Source: Edaphochlamys debaryana
Lineage: Eukaryota > Chlorophyta > Chlorophyceae > Chlamydomonadales
DNA: 64,000 nt
Assembly: GCA_016858145.1 (NCBI GenBank)
Contig: JAEHOE010000025.1
Location: 806,001 to 870,000 of the forward strand
Reading direction: 5' to 3'
Positions within the stretch are counted from its first letter, which is position 1. Every line of letters begins with the position of its first letter. Under the pieces are notes generated by a model. The model worked only from the letters and a program-made list of their open reading frames with translations, was not told the origin of the DNA and ran no database searches. Positions 1 through 11,724 of the stretch are shown piece by piece. Both the position numbers and the translations under genes were made by a program.

Positions 1-3000
1 CGGCGCCTCGCCCCGCCTCGCGCTCCACGTGGCGGGATCCGCGCCGCCCGGCGAGATCCAGATCCACATCCCGGGATCCTCTGGGTCCGGCCCGCATCCT
101 CATCCCGCTGGATCCGCGCCCGTGGAACTGGCGGCGCGCCGCACCAGCGCCGCCACCTCCGCCACCAGCCCCCCCACCTCCAGCTCCGGACACACCGCTA
201 TCGAGACCTCAGGGATGGACACCGCAGAGACCTTTGCCGCCTCCACGGCCCTCAACCCCGCCGCCGTGGGGGGCCTGCGGCCCGCATCCGGTGTGGGCCC
301 GCCCCCAGGCCAGGCGGGCGCACCCGCCAACCCGGTCCACACGGGTGGCTCGGTGGCGGTCCGTGGGGGGCCGGGGTTGGCGGCCTCTGGGGGGCATCAG
401 CGGCCGTCGGGGGGGGAGGCGGGGCCGGGGGCGGTGGGAGAGGTGCGGGAGGGGGCGGGGCCGGGGGGTAGGGAGGCGGGGGCGGAGCGGCAGCCGCTGG
501 CACGTCCGTCCACCCGGCGGCGGCCGCACCACCGGCAGAACCAGGTGGGGGGGCGGGGCGGCGGGGCGGGCCTGTGGGGCAGCGGTCCCTGGGGGGTGCA
601 GGTCGCGTGAAACGCAGAGGCTGCGTGCGGTTGAGCGGCCTCCGTAACCCCGGACGATGCGGCCATTCCTATGTTCACGGAAACCTCCTTCTGTGCCTCG
701 ACTCTCTAGGGTCTCCCATCCCCGCCGATATCACAGCCCTCGCACACCTCCCCTTCACACACACCTCCTTCCCCTACCCCCCCTCCTCCCCCCCACCCCC
801 CAGCAGCAGGCCGCGCTGATCATGGAGCTGTGCGAGGCCGGCAACCTGGGCTCCCGCATCCACCACCCGCACAAGCGCCGCCTCGAGTACATGGAGGTGC
901 TGCAGGTGCGTGAGTGTGGGGGGGGAGGGTATGCGGGCGGTGGAGCATGTTGAAGCTGACATTGGGACTGGGTGCTGGGTACAGGGGTGCTGGGTGCTGG
1001 GGTGCTGCAGGCCACACCTGCCACCTGCCACCTCACTTGGGTCTTGACCCCTCCCCTCCCGCCCGCCCCACCCGCCCCGCCCGCCCCGCCTTCCTCCCCC
1101 CCCAGCTGTCCCGGGACGTGGCCGAGGGGCTGGCGCACATCCACCGATACGGGGTGCTACACAGGGGTGAGCGGGGGGGGGGGAAAGCGGGCTGGGGCCC
1201 GGGGGGAAGATACCGGTAGTAGTTGGGGTCGCTGAGAGCGGGCGGGGGAATAGGTGTGCGGGCACAGAAGCTGCTGCTCTGCGCCCATCCGGCGTCATCT
1301 CCCAGTCACAACCACTGCCGTCGTCCGGCTTACCGCCCCCGCGCCCACCCCGCCCCCAGACCTCAAGCCGGGCAATGTGCTGCTGGACTCCTCGGGTCGG
1401 GCCAAGATCGCGGACTTCGGAATCAGCCGACTGAGGGTAAGTGCGGCACTGGATAGGGGGGGTACGCTGGATACCGGCGGCTGTGGTGGGTTGCAGGGCC
1501 GCTCCTTGGGCAGCTCGGACGGGTGCCTCGCCTTTCTGCATGCACGCGCCCACCTGCCGTCACGGCCCCCTTCACATCTCCACCCCCTCCCACCCCACCT
1601 GCAGGACCCCTACCGCTCCTTCGTCAGCGTCACGCAACAGGGCGGCACGGTGAGGGCGGGGGGGCAGGAGAGCGCTATGGTTGGTCGCCGGCGTGAGCTG
1701 GCCGCCCTTGCCACGCACGGCGGCCCTGCTCCTCTGTGCCCATCCTCCTCCCCTGCCCTCCCCCCTTATGACCCCCCCCCCCAGCCCAACTACATGGCCC
1801 CCGAGCTCTTCAACGGCACCCGGGTGGACGAGAAGGCAGACCTGTACTCACTGGGTGCGTGCGTGCAGGGGGGGAGGGGGGCGGGGGAGGATTTGGGCGG
1901 CGGCGGGACGGGCCTTGCGTGCTCCTGACTAACACGAGGAGCCTCTGTTGTACCTCAGCTCTGCTATCTTCGTGCCACACGGCCAAAACGTCCTCTTCTG
2001 TCCCGTTCTCCTTGGAACCCTGAGCCTTTCCTCCTTCCTCTTCCCGCGCTACCCCCTCAGGCTGCATCATGTATGAGGCCCTGACGCGCAAGGTGCCGTT
2101 CGAGTCTCTGGGCCGTGGGCCCGGCGGCGGCGGCGGGGCTGGCGGCGGCGGTGGCGGCGGCGGCGGCGAGGCCGGCGGCGGCGGCGGCCTGCCCATGGGC
2201 GGCCTGTTCGCCATCATCCTGGCGGTGGCCATACAGGGCCGGCGGCCGGCGCTGCCCGACTGGATCCCGCCGGGCCTGGCGGACCTGGTGCGGGCCTGCT
2301 GGGCCGAGGACCCCCGTGCCAGGCCCACGGCGGCCCAGGTGGGGACCGGCGGCGGTTGGCGGTTGAAGTCTCCCAGGGGGGCGGGTTTGTGTGCTGACCC
2401 TAAAGTACTAGCAATTGAAGGGAACCAGAATTAGCTAACTGCGAGCCCGCGCCTTTCTCCCCCAACCCGCCCTCTCCCACCCCTCCCGCACCCACAAAAG
2501 GTTGTGGCGCGCCTGGATGAGCTGATCGGGGGGGAGGTGGCCAGCCGGGCCGCGCGGGCGGCGGCGCTGCGGGGCCGCGGCAGCCGCCTGCAGGTGGGCG
2601 TCGGCGGCGGCAGCGGCATCCTGGGCTCGCCGCCGCCGCCGGGGCGCATTGGCTCGCCGGCCTACGCTCTCGGCAGTAACGGCCTGTCGAACTCGCCGCC
2701 GCCAGCCGCACCGGGCCTGCCGCCGCCGCTGCCGTCGCCGCGGCGCAGCCCGGTGCCGCCGTCGCTGCCGCGGCCGCCGTCGCCGCTGGTTGCGACGCCG
2801 CCGTCGCCACTGGTGGCGGCGCCGTCGCCCGCTGTGCTGCCGGACCCGATGAGCCCCCTGGCCGGCGCGGCGGCGGCGGCGGCAGCGGCGGCGGCGGCAT
2901 CCCAGCCTCATGCGCTCTGGACCCGACCGGCACCGCCGCCGCCGCCGGGTGCTGACGCACACGCCGCTGCCGGGCACCTGCCGCCGCCGCCGCCGCCGCT

Positions 3001-4882
3001 GCAGCCGCTGGCGGAGGGACCTGGCAGCGGTGCCGACAGCCCGGAGCCCGGCGCCGCCGCCGTCGGCCCGCACCGCTGGCACCCGGTGCCTGGCCGCGGC
3101 GGCGCGCTGCCGCCGCTGCCCGAGGACTGCTCGTCCTCCGACGTCGACGCTGCTGCCGCCGCCGCGCTGCCGCCGGGGCACTCGCTGCCGGGCCCGCTGG
3201 CGCCGTCGGCGCCGTCGGCGGCGCTGTCGCTGTCCCTCCGCGGCAGCGGCGGCGACGGCAGCGGCGGCGAGGGCAACGGCCGGGAGGGGATCGAGAAGTT
3301 CCACTCGGCTCGGAGCCGGGTGGTGGAGGAGGCAGCGTACGCAGCACAGCAGGCCGAGGGGGAGGCGGCGTGGGGGCACGGCAGCAGCGGCAGCGGGCCG
3401 GGCGGCGTGGGTGAGGGCTTGCTGCTGCCGCCGGCGGCCGCTTGGCCTTCGCCAGCGGCCGCTTGGCCCTCGCCGGCGGCGCCGCCACTGACCCCAGTGC
3501 CGTACCCCGGCGCCGGCGTGGCGGCGCCGCCAGGAGCAGAGCCCTTGCGGCGGCCAGCGCACCTCAGCGTCGACGGCGGCGGTGGTGGCGCGCTGCCAGG
3601 GGGAGCTCTCCCGCGCGTGCAGCTGCGGCCGCCGCCGCCGCCAGCGGCGCCGCCAGGTCCCAACGCCGACGGCGGCGGCAATGCGTCGACGCCTGAGTCA
3701 GACCTGCAGCTCCAGGGCGCCTCGCAGTACGGTAGCGCCAAGACGGAGAGCGACGCGCAGCCCACGACGCCGGCGTCCCCGGACGCGGCGGCGGCCGCCT
3801 CCGCCGAGTCGCCTCGCAGCGCCGCCGCCGCCGCCGCCGCCTACGCCAAGGCTCCCGTCGCTGCCTTCAACACATCGACGGCCGCTGCAGCTCACGGTAA
3901 CGCGCACTATGCCGCCAGCTGCCCCGGCACTGGCAACGGCGGCGCCGGCGGCGGCGGCAGCAGCCACGGCGGCAGCCACGCCAGCCAGGGCGGCGGCAGC
4001 GCGGGGGGTCACAGCGGCTCCGCCTGGTGGCCCTGGGCGCTGCTGAGCCGCCTGCTGGGACCGGGGGACGCCGCCGCCTCGGCCTCGCCCTCACCCTCCG
4101 CCAGCCCTGACCCACGCCAGCCGGCCCACGCCCCGCTGGGCCACACCTCCGCCGGGCTTCCGTCCGCGACCCCGCATCCCCACCCGCAGCACCCCCACGA
4201 CCATCTGCAGCCACACCCGCAGCAGCACGGCCCTCAGCTGCCGGCGCCGGCGCAGCCACACCCCTACCAGGCCGCAGCCGAGGCCGCGGCCAGCGGTGGC
4301 ATCAGCGCCATCCCCCACACCCTCTCCATGCACCCGCCGCCCACCCCCGCGCCCGCGCACTCCCGTAACCCGCCGCACTCGCACCGGCCCTCCTCCGGAC
4401 TGGACGCGGCGGCCTCCTGGGCCTCGCCCTCGCCCCCGCCCTCCACCGCCCCCTCCCGGACCACCACAGCGCACACCGGCACCGGCCAGCCGACCGGCCC
4501 GCTGCTGCCCTCCACCGCCGGCTCGGGCTTCAACTCCGGTTACAACCTCCTCCTGCCGTACGGTTACGGGCCGTACGGCAGCAGCCCGCAGTACGGCTGG
4601 GGCTCCTCCGGCAACAGCGGCACGGGCCCCCTCACGGGCGCGAGCGGGGAGCGCTGGGCGCACCCGGGCGGAGTCGGCGGTGTGGCGCCCGGGCCGGGGG
4701 CGCCTCGCTTGGCAGTGCACGGCGGCAGCGGTGGCGGCTACGAGGCAGAGGCGGCGCTAAAGGGCGGGCGCCTGGGCTCGGGCTGCGACCACTTGCCGCC
4801 GCTGCCGGAGGCTGTGCGCGAGGGCGGCGGCAGCTCCGGGGACGGCAAGCGAGGGGATGTGCGGGGGCCGGGCGGGCGGTAG
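1..4882 (+). CDS. Protein kinase with long low-complexity C-terminal tail (5' partial)
   Basis: This is a Ser/Thr or dual-specificity protein kinase whose beginning lies before the window. Proposed exons are 1-544 (least certain), 804-905, 1106-1166, 1360-1436, 1605-1649, 1785-1854, 2061-2338 and 2501-4882; phases join without a break. Visible kinase landmarks in order are a hinge-like ALIMELCEAGNL, catalytic-loop HRDLKPGNVLL (the junction at 1166/1360 splits the Asp codon), DFGISRL, the activation segment, NYMAPELF (APE motif), DLYSLGCIMYEALT, and the C-lobe Arg in ARPTAAQ. The Gly loop and VAIK Lys must lie upstream. The C-lobe carries a roughly 20-residue Gly run (about 2119-2190). The last exon encodes nearly 800 residues rich in Pro, Ala, Gly and His with no domain I recognise. 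The overall style recalls the large Raf-like/TKL expansion of volvocalean algae, but the subfamily is an inference. Confidence 0.85.
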
Positions 4883-6343
4883 CGTGTGGAGTGCACTGTG
4901 CGCTGTGGAGGATTGCGTCGGCGTGTGCTGCTTAGAAGGTGGTCCTGGATGTGGCACCCTCTTGTGGGTTGGGCTAAGTTCTCGACTAAGGATACCGTAG
5001 GGGATACCGCCAGCCTTGGCCTGCATGCCGCGTCAAGGCTTGAGGCGGACAGAGGGACAGCTTGCTTGCACGGATGGGTCGTGAGGACAGGGTTGCTGGG
5101 TGAGATACTGCAGTGCGTATAGCGCCAAGGAGGTTCAATCACTTTGCTCTGCTGCCTGATACCAGTGCTTGAGTGCTACCCTATACGCCCCGCGCACGCT
5201 ACTGAAGGGGGCTTGCGGCCATCTAGCGTGCTGTGGGTTGCTGGGGTTGGAGCAGTGGGAGGGCGCCAGGGAGGCGGAGCGGAACATGGGAGCTGCGGCC
5301 AGGGATTTGGCACGCTTGTTGCTGAGCTGGGTCCGGCGTGGGGGTAGAAGCAACGTGCAGCTAGCCGGATCTGGCCCACCAGCCGGTACGACGACGAGTT
5401 ACGCAACGAGTGAAGCAGCCCCGCCCACGGCGTGGGGTTCTGCATGCTGGGCTGAGGCGTTGTGTGGACCTGAGCAGTCCTGACTTCATCCTAGCGCTTT
5501 GCCGAACAGCTGCATTCGGAGAGCTGTAAGGGGTGAGGGACCGCACCGTTGCTGGGCACGCGCCGGCTTGCTGGTGGCCTTGGCGTGCCTTAGCTGGCCC
5601 GTGCAACGCCGGGACTTCTGGACACCCCTGCCCGCCGGCCTGGCGGGCCCCTCGAGTTGACAACGGACAGAACGTAGCGTCGTTGCACGTTCTGAGAAGA
5701 GAGCTGGCCTCGGCTGCTGACCCCATTCCCGCAGCCAGCATCGCGGCGCCCAGCGTTAACAACAACACTTGGCACAGCAGCGATATCTCGCGTCAACCAG
5801 CCCTTCTGTCGTTCTGTTTATGTGTGTACGCTCTGTATCATTCTGCCCCAGCGGCCCCTCTGCGTGGCTGCACAGGGACGGCACATTGACCCGACCGAGT
5901 GGACACGCTGTGATATATGTTAACAGGGGCTTGCGTAGAACAGCAAGCTCGCAAGACTAGGACAACAGCGCTGGGCTCGCTGGGTTTGTGCAACGTCCCT
6001 GTTGTTGCTTACTATTCCCGGGGGAGTTATTCCGGTTCTCGTGTTCCTACATATTGTGTGTTGCCGCGTTACGCATAGCTGATACAGCGCGTTACAGCAG
6101 GTCCGAACTGCCACACTGCCAGTGCTGCCGTACTTTCTGTAGGGCAACAGGCCCCAATAACCCCGGCGGGACTCCACTCCTGTCCCACAACCCCCACTGC
6201 TCAGACCGACTCCGACCGACGCACTCGCACAGTAGGGACACTCCGCTGCGACGTGCGCCGACCCCGCACTACCGTCGGCTGCCCATCTGTGCGACGCATC
6301 GCGGCCGGCCCCGACAACGTCTGAGCGCTAGGGCCCCAGCGAC
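4883..6343. other. Intergenic, kinase 3' flank and RING-CH 5' flank
   Basis: No open frame with recognisable coding character. The region is clearly less GC-rich than the genes, especially 5800-6130, as expected of untranslated and promoter DNA. A TGTAA motif at 5525-5529 may end the kinase transcript. Confidence 0.6.
5525..5529 (+). terminator. Possible polyadenylation signal TGTAA for the kinase gene
   Basis: TGTAA is the usual poly(A) signal of Chlamydomonas and relatives. This one lies about 640 nt beyond the stop codon, a plausible 3' UTR length, but the pentamer is short enough to occur by chance. Confidence 0.35.
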
Positions 6344-7865
6344 ATGTCCACGCCACAGCAAACCATCGCGTCTACCTCAGATGAGGCGGACTGCTGCTGG
6401 TGGGGCGGGTTGTCTGAATAGTTTGCCGGCATGCAGGGTATTGCTTCTGCTCCGGCGACCCAGCTGGCCTTGCGGGGCCTATCAGAGGCCAGGTGTGTCT
6501 ACACTTGTCGCGACTGCCCTGGGCCGATTATGGCGGTCGGCGGTGCACACAGCCGGTCTGTCGCGCACAGCCGGCTCGCGACGAGTCGTCGCCGAGGTTG
6601 CTGGCGAGTCGAGCGCCCCAACTATGTCCTAATGGCTTCTGTCCTCTACCCAATGCATTGCAGGATTTGCCTGGGGGAAGGCGGAGTGCTGGTCCGCCCC
6701 TGCATGTGCCCCCGGTCGGTGCACGGGACGTGCCTCGCGCGGTGGCAGCTACAGCAGGCCGGTCGCGAGGTAGGAACGGCAGTCCGGGACGGCTTCGGCG
6801 GAGTGGGTTGTGGGGAGGGTTGGGCAACCCCGACGATTTGCTGGCCGCCGACAGCATGCGAGACGACTCAGGCCTGACCCAACAACGCGACGGCAATGGG
6901 GCTCTGCTAGAGGAAGTATGGGCGATGATGCGGTTGCTGGTAGCGCGTTTGGGTCGCGCATACCTGTATGGGTTATTGAAGCCTGGGCGTCGCTCCGACT
7001 TCTGCGCCACCCGCCAACCCCCTCGTCCCCCGTCAACCTCCCCGCAGGAGGAGCGCAGCTGCAGATTCTGCAACGCAAGCCTACCTGACTGGAAGTCACA
7101 GCTGGCACCAGCACCTCCCGTGCCCGTGGAGCCGGTGATGGTGGTCTCGCTCGGCGGGAAATGCGTGAAGATGCGGGTCAAGCCCGGGCCCGAGGGCATG
7201 GCCCAGTTCCGGCAGCAAGTGCGGGAGCTCTTCAACATTCCCTCGGAGGTGGAGTTCGAGTGCTCGTTCAAGTGCAAGGCGCCCTCGGGGGAAACGGTTC
7301 AGGTGAGCGCCGGGGCCGTCCGGGGCTGTGCTGGGGTCCATTGGCTGTCGGCGGCCGCAGCCGGGTGCCACAGTACATGCCGGGGCCACTTACTACCCGG
7401 TACCGTACTGCGGACGTCGAGCAGTCGAACAGACTAACACTGCTGCTGCGGCCACACACTGGGGTCCATCCTCACTGCCGCACTGCGCTTCCCTAACCCC
7501 CTGCTCCCCTCCCCTCCCCTCTTCCTCTTCCCCTGCAGCTGGACGGGCTAGCCAGCTACGACGCCGCCACGCACTGCGCCTCCCTCATGGCCGCACAGCG
7601 GGCCGCAGCCGCCGCGCGCCGGGCCTCGTCGGCGCCGCACCAGCGGGGAGCGGCCGCCGCCGGCCCCGCCTCGGGCGCTTCAGGCCCTGACGCCGGCGAC
7701 GCCATGGAAGTGGACGGCCCCGCCTCCGCCGGGGCTCCGCACCAGCCGGAGCTGAGGCACGCACAGCCGCTGCTCCACTCCCACTCGATGAACCTGCCGC
7801 ACCCCCTCCCCCCGCCCGCCCTCGCCTTCCCCAGCCTCACGCCCACCGCGCAGCTTTCCTGCTAG
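6344..7865 (+). CDS. RING-CH (RINGv) E3 ubiquitin ligase-like protein
   Basis: Four exons (6344-6399, 6664-6769, 7048-7302, 7539-7865) give 247 residues. The N-terminus is MSTPQQ...DEADCCWICLGEGG. The first zinc pair is made across intron 1, where the split codon becomes Trp and yields the CWIC of MARCH-type RING-CH domains. The remaining C4HC3 ligands follow: CMC, then SVHGTC, then CRFC at the start of exon 3. All eight ligands are present, so ubiquitin ligation with an E2 is likely. There is no obvious membrane helix, unlike many MARCH proteins. Residues of exon 3 and early exon 4 (MVVSLGGKCVKM..., FNIPSEVEFECSF..., DAATHCA) look like a compact beta-grasp-type module. The tail is Ala/Pro/His-rich. 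Exon 1 is short and is supported mainly by the quality of the join; the frame also runs open upstream of 6664, which is the alternative. Confidence 0.8.
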
Positions 7866-8102
7866 CGGTGGGCGGGGGCCGGGGGAGGGCGTGGGGGCTG
7901 CAGCCCGGCGGCCCCAGTGGCCAGCCAGTACCGCTTAACCCGGGCAGCGCGGCGCGGCGCCGCAGCGCAGCGGCGCCTGCGCAGGAGCGCCCGGCGACTA
8001 TCTAGACGGACTATACCGCAGGGGTCTGACCGCACCGTTTGACACCGGACCCGCCCGCCACCGCCCAAACCTTGGGGTGGTGGCGTGGCGGCGACTATAG
8101 TG

Positions 8103-8107
8103 TGTAA
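8103..8107 (+). terminator. Possible polyadenylation signal TGTAA for the RING-CH gene
   Basis: TGTAA about 240 nt after the stop codon of the RING-CH gene; spacing and motif fit chlorophyte 3' ends. Confidence 0.45.
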
Positions 8108-8849
8108 TGGCTCGATGTTGGGGGGCGCTGCTGCGCTGAGATGCGCTTGCAGCGGCCGCTTGCGTCGGCGGCCAACGCCCTTGAGACCTCAATCGCGCTA
8201 CAGCTCCCCTGACGTACAAGAGCAGACAGACGAGAGAGGTCGTAGGCCCTAGAGCATTAGACTCCTAGGCAGGCAAATGAGAAGAGTGCTGAGCGAAGAG
8301 AGCATGTGTGCGTGTAGTATGTATGATGCGTGGGGAGCGTGCCTCCTGACACTGTCCTGTGTAGCGTGTGGCGTGTCGCGTGCTTTGTTGTGTCACTGAC
8401 CCAGGCGCATCCCGTTTGCGGGCGCGCCTGGCTAGCATACGCTACGTATTCTTACGGCGGGGGAAACCTCGGGGCTTGCTGGGGCCCGGGGTTTCCGGGC
8501 GCTCGCCTTCTTCCTTTGGCTTGTATTGCCGGCCCCATCTTTGGCCGCCCTGGCTTGCGTGTTGCGCACCGGGCGGCCGGCGGCGGCAGAACAGTTTTGA
8601 CTATGGCTGCACAGCATGGCTCGGATCGCGGAGGGACGCCGCTGGGCTCCCGTCTACCCTGTCTTGGACTGGGCACTGGCTGCATGACACTGTAACCGCG
8701 CCCTTGGACAACCCCTGGCCCGTGAAGTGCTGTCACCTGGCAGCAACGCACGCAGCAGCACGCTCTGCTCCGTGCAACGTTCGCCAGCTCCGGTACCGGC
8801 ATGAGCTCCGCTACCTGCGCGACCTCCGCTACCTGCGTGAGCTTCTTGT

Positions 8850-9062
8850 GGTCGGCTCAAGCGCCCCCGCCTGCTTTCGGCGACCCCCCTGCTTTGAGCG
8901 CCGTGTCGTACGGGTAACGGGTACCCTTTTGCTGCGCCTCGGGGTTAAGCAGCTCCATCATAGTTGGCAGAGAGTCTTGGAAGCCCTGGCTTGCTCTGAG
9001 GGCGCGCTTGTGCACCGGGTGCCACGACGGGGGCGTGGGTTCCTCGGGGCTTGAGCTGAGTG
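8850..9062 (-). pseudogene. Duplicated promoter plus first exon of the small charged-protein gene
   Basis: This stretch resembles 11329-11528, in the same orientation. The shared part includes the start of the 10266-11433 gene. On the minus strand a start at 8961 reads MMELLNPEA, like the functional exon 1, then QQK in place of PHKAQHK, followed by a GT dinucleotide where the functional exon has its donor. Differences in the shared codons are synonymous (Leu, Leu, Ala). I find no later exons in the 1 kb downstream, so it is a truncated copy or a lone first exon. Confidence 0.7.
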
Positions 9063-9549
9063 TTCAGGCCCGGGAGGGCGTTCAGCCGACCCCCTTGACA
9101 GAACCCACTGCAATGCGTGCACACAACGGCGGATGCCAGTCTGCATTCTACGAGCTCCCCTGGCTAGCGTGGCCAGGACACGCCCGTACCATAGTACGGT
9201 AACGAGTGTTAGGGAACGAGGAACACGTAAACGGTATCGAGTGTATGTTCCAGGCGTTCCCGGGTGTGGTCACAACTGGGTGTTAGAGATCCTGTGCAGG
9301 GTGCGTTGGATGACTAGCTGCCCATCCCCGATCCCTGGCCAATGGAGAGGGTGAACTTTGCAGCGGCTTGCTGGCAGGCTTGCTGGCAGTGCGCGTGACC
9401 GGCTGGCTACCGTGTGCTCTGCAGCCGGTAACTGTTGGCATTTCCCCGTCCTGGACGGAACCGGAACCACCAGGGGTACCGGTCACCACCCCTGGGAAAT
9501 ACGATAGAGGCACGGACACCGAGAAGGGGAGAGGAGAGTTAGATGAACC

Positions 9550-9554
9550 TTACA
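9550..9554 (-). terminator. Possible polyadenylation signal for the small charged-protein gene
   Basis: The minus strand reads TGTAA about 710 nt beyond the stop codon of the 10266-11433 gene. Spacing is acceptable, the motif alone is weak. Confidence 0.3.
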
Positions 9555-10265
9555 CAGCAGACTATCATGAAAGCGGCGCTCACGCGTCAAAACCGCCCCC
9601 GCCCACATGGGTAAGATCGGGGCTGGCGAGGCCCCACAACACATCCCGCCGCATACTCGACCCCATCAGCCCATGCGAGCTCCGCCGAGGTAATGTTCCC
9701 CGGCATCCAGGCCCTCCAGTCCGTTGCACGGTTCCCCGAACCCACTCAGGGCCTTAAGCCTCTTTGTATCCAGACTCGTATGCACACCGCCGGAACATCT
9801 GAGAGCTGAGGAAACCAAGCTCCACGTCCTCCCGCCATATCCTCCGCCCGCATCCCACCCACAGAGTAAGGGTAAAGAAGCAAACCTGCCGAAAGTGAGA
9901 ACCGCCTACTGGCGAGTGCCCTGCCTAGCAAGCTGCAAAGAAGTTGGCTGTTACGAAGGCCCCCCTCCCTGTCTAACAACCGATGCTTTGTTAACAGTCA
10001 GCAGGGCAGCCGCCATCCCACGGTAGCAGCCGATGCAGCCTACCCCTAACCCGGTCCTCCAGTGTCCTACCTCTCCGGACTATAAGCGTGCGCCGTCACA
10101 GGGGTTACGCAAAGTCTCGAATGCGTTCCTCAAGGGGAAGGCCCGCTGGCTTTACTCGCACCTGCACCTGCACGCCGCCAGCTGCCTCCTCTTGATCCGT
10201 CTCAGTGCTTCCCCTTCCGCAGGAGTGTTTGGGCATGGGGAGCACGCCGGGGTCCTGCCCCGCCG

Positions 10266-11433
10266 CTACTCGTCCTCCACGACGGGCTCGGCGCCCAGGA
10301 GCGGTCCCTTCTCGTGGGCGTGGTGCTTCTCCCTCTCGCTGCAGATCAGGTTGGGGTGCGGGGAAGGTGGGGTCGAGGCGCAAGAGGTTGACAACATCAG
10401 CGGCGGGTTTGATCAGTCCAAGCCGGGAAACACAAGCAAGCCGGGGCACACAAGCAAGCGGGGCAGGGCTTCCCTGTGCGGCTGCGGCAGGGCAGCGGGG
10501 TGCGGTGCCCCTGCGCCCGACATACCTGTGGGGCGGGTAGCAGATCTTGCAGCGGGACACGCCGTGCTCGCAGGTGGCCGCGGTAGCGGACTTCTCGGCG
10601 TGCTTCAGCAGCTGCACAGGAGGGGTAGACGTGGGGTCGAAAGGCTCAGCGTTTGGCATGAAGGCTGGAGGTGTGTGTGTTGGTGAGGGTGGGTGTCGGG
10701 GGTACCGCGTGTACCGGCAGGGTGCGGGCGCCAGCTAGGATGGCAAAGCAACCGCGGACAGCAGGGCACTCACGTCGCGTTGCTCCTTGATGGCGCGCTT
10801 GGAGTGCTTGCCCTCGGGGTCGTGCTCTAGCTCCAGCTCGCGGACGGCCTTGAAGGCGTGGGCCTCGCCTTGCTTCTTCTGCGGGGCGGGGGGGGTGCGG
10901 GCGGTTGGTGGAAGGCGGTACGCGGGGGAAGTTGGGGCTAAAAGGCTCGCCCCGCCGTGGCAGGCATAACGCCGTGTGCAGGTCGTCGTGCGGTCGTCGA
11001 AGGTGGGTGGCAGCGCCAGGCTGAGGCGTATGTCTGGTCGGCGAAATGCTTGAGACATGAGTGTGAGCACCCTAAACAGTTCGCTGCTACTGCCCTGTCA
11101 CAGTCTCTTATTCTTCTTGATCAGCGTGAGTTGCAATGCTGGACCCCAATTGAGCCAGGCCTTCCCCCACCTTCGTCGACTCCTCCTTGTCCTTCCGCTG
11201 CTGCTCCTTCAGGGCCTCGTGCATGAGCTTCTCCTGCTTCTTAGTCTCGGCCAGCTTGTCTGCATGCGGTCGGGCGTAGAGCAGGAAGGGGCGACTTGCC
11301 GTGGCGGTTCGGCACAATTCCGAAACGGTCGGCTCAAGCGCCCCCGCCTCCGGCAATCCCCCTGCCCTTAGCGCCGTATCCTACCCTTATGCTGCGCCTT
11401 GTGGGGAGCCTCGGGGTTGAGAAGCTCCATCAT
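10266..11433 (-). CDS. Small Lys/Glu-rich protein with a Cys/His motif, unrecognised
   Basis: Five exons in minus order (11433-11385, 11259-11171, 10878-10774, 10644-10526, 10338-10266) give about 144 residues. The protein starts MMELLNPEAPHKAQHK, continues with a charged, probably helical or coiled stretch (KLAETKKQEKLMHEALK..., HAFKAVRELELEHD), then TCEHGVSRCKICYPPH, and ends in acidic VVEDE. The Cys/His cluster could bind a metal, but I cannot assign a family or function. The acceptor of exon 4 is ambiguous: a GAG acceptor at 10645 keeps phase, while the better CAG acceptor (exon end 10664) needs a donor shifted by four bases and would add VTFMPNAE. The start is favoured because it ends in a clean phase-1 donor and because the same start is conserved in the duplicate at 8961. 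It shares a short divergent promoter with the SnoaL-like gene. Confidence 0.65.
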
Positions 11434-11724
11434 TTTGGCAGGTCTCGGAAAGCCCTGGCTTGCTGTGAGGGCGCGCTTGTGCGCCGGATGCCGCGACGGG
11501 CGTTAGGGTGCTTGGACAGTAAGCTGAGGATGTATGTTGACCGTTTGTCGTGTTTGCAGGCGAGCCGGGCTGCGCAGGGCAATAATGTCGGGCCTCGCCG
11601 GATGGGGCTGTCCAGTCAGCGTTCCGACCCCGTTCCGAGCCCCCCCGAAAAGCGCAGCTTCGTGCAGAGTATAACACAAACCAATAGCCAAGGCTGACTG
11701 ACTGATTAGACCCAGTCCGAGGAA
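11434..11724. promoter_or_regulatory. Bidirectional promoter region
   Basis: Only 291 bases separate the start codons of two divergent genes (11433 minus and 11725 plus). Both promoters and both 5' UTRs must fit here. The left part up to about 11528 is duplicated at 8962-9062. I recognise no specific regulatory motif. Confidence 0.5.

Larger units (their letters stand above)
7866..10265. other. Intergenic between two convergent genes
   Basis: No supported gene. It holds the 3' flank of the RING-CH gene, a duplicated 5' gene fragment (8850-9062), and the 3' flank of the small minus-strand gene. Open frames here have no recognisable motifs and no conserved splicing pattern. Confidence 0.55.

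Noticed and set aside
2400..3765. Several long minus-strand frames opposite the kinase tail
   Set aside because: They are antisense to a GC-repeat coding exon, consist of Arg/Ala/Pro runs, and have no motifs or splice logic.
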